A stretch of DNA of 20,507 nt, taken from positions 1 to 20,507 of the IMG/VR virus record IMGVR_UViG_3300020159_002017, one strand, 5' to 3'. The DNA comes from a virus. The notes below the pieces were generated by a model. The model searched no databases. It had not been told where the DNA came from and saw nothing but the letters and a program-made list of their open reading frames with translations. Shown piece by piece: positions 20,128-20,507 of this stretch (positions are counted from its first letter, which is position 1; each line of letters begins with the position of its first letter). A program made the position numbers and the translations under genes.

Positions 20128-20507
20128 AAAATTGAAGTATGGCATAATCATATTTCAATGTCAATTGTATATTAATAGCATCCTCAGTCGACCAATCAAA
20201 GTCACCGAAATTAGCGTCTCCGATATAAGCTCCTTTTAAAGTCCATTCTTCTACTTTATCACCTACCGGACCTAGCGCGTTAAAAGTAATGTCTTTCTTA
20301 TAAAAGTCAGAATACCCATCACGACCTGTTACAGACTCGTGAGATAAACGAATCCATTCCATTACTGCTTGAGCAGCTGAAGGAACTACTGGATCGTAAA
20401 GAGTAATAGATACGTCATTCCAACGTCCTTTTCCTTTTAATTTTCTTTCAACGTTGATGTGATCTAATACTACATCGCCAAAGGTAATGCCTGGACGGTT
20501 AGATGCT
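20126..20507 (-). CDS. Tail tube protein, T4 gp19-like; C-terminal 127 residues, cut by window edge
   Basis: This is the repeating subunit of the inner tail tube. The frame is open from the window edge to TAA at 20126. Its sequence FGDVVLDHINVERKLKG, then YKKDITFNALGPVGDKVEEW, and IQLTLKYDYAILQF at the end, is typical of gp19 homologues in T4-like phages. A methionine at 20362 is internal, not the start. The gene's 5' part is outside the window. It would head a late transcript running into the chaperone, tape measure and baseplate genes. The sequence directly after its stop repeats its last residues. Confidence 0.9.
   Translation of the reverse strand, partial: ASNRPGITFGDVVLDHINVERKLKGKGRWNDVSITLYDPVVPSAAQAVMEWIRLSHESVTGRDGYSDFYKKDITFNALGPVGDKVEEWTLKGAYIGDANFGDFDWSTEDAINIQLTLKYDYAILQF

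Overview
The window is a continuous, AT-rich piece of a large tailed-phage (myovirus) genome that is distantly T4-like. Every gene I accept lies on the minus strand, so transcription runs from high to low coordinates. There are no tRNA, rRNA, CRISPR or bacterial housekeeping genes. Most start codons are preceded by A/T-rich leaders without a Shine-Dalgarno sequence. Several replication genes are preceded by TTG/TTTG-N20-TATATTTA, close to the Bacteroidota -33/-7 promoter (TTTG, TAnnTTTG). I infer a Bacteroidota (flavobacterium-like) host. The combination of a T4-type replisome with a small family A polymerase recalls the 'far-T4' phages such as Rhodothermus phage RM378; this placement is inference.

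Right part (about 20.5 to 8 kb, in transcription order), tail and baseplate: the 3' end of the tail tube gene (gp19-like); a free-standing Vsr-like homing endonuclease; two small proteins with possible capsid-targeting N-termini; a gp26-like zinc-knuckle protein whose end overlaps, in the +1 frame and at a T7 run, a short downstream ORF (probable tail assembly chaperone pair made by frameshifting); a rho-independent terminator; a third small protein with a similar N-terminus; an 828-residue tape-measure-like protein; a 1086-residue baseplate/tube-initiator-like protein; a LysM protein (gp53-like); a 671-residue hub-like protein; and a conserved 215-residue protein of unknown function.

Left part (about 8 kb to 1), DNA metabolism: a divergent family A DNA polymerase of only 449 residues; a small unknown protein; an R-S-E class ADP-ribosyltransferase with a possible capsid-targeting N-terminus (compare T4 Alt); a gp32-like single-strand binding protein; a RecA/UvsX recombinase; an RNase H/FEN-type 5' nuclease; a gp41/DnaB-type helicase; and the 5' part of nrdB (class I ribonucleotide reductase beta). 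These would supply most of a phage replisome, recombination machinery and dNTPs.

Two promoter-like motif families divide the window. TTG-N20-TATATTTA lies before the polymerase, the 127-residue gene and gp32. An 18-bp ATATTTAT-NN-TAAATAA element, which includes a T4-late-like TATAAATA, lies before three structural-region genes. The points I consider most worth pursuing are the +1/-2 frameshift chaperone, the shared cleavable-looking N-termini including the ART, the two promoter families, the divergent polymerase, and a remnant copy of the tail tube 3' end beside the homing endonuclease.
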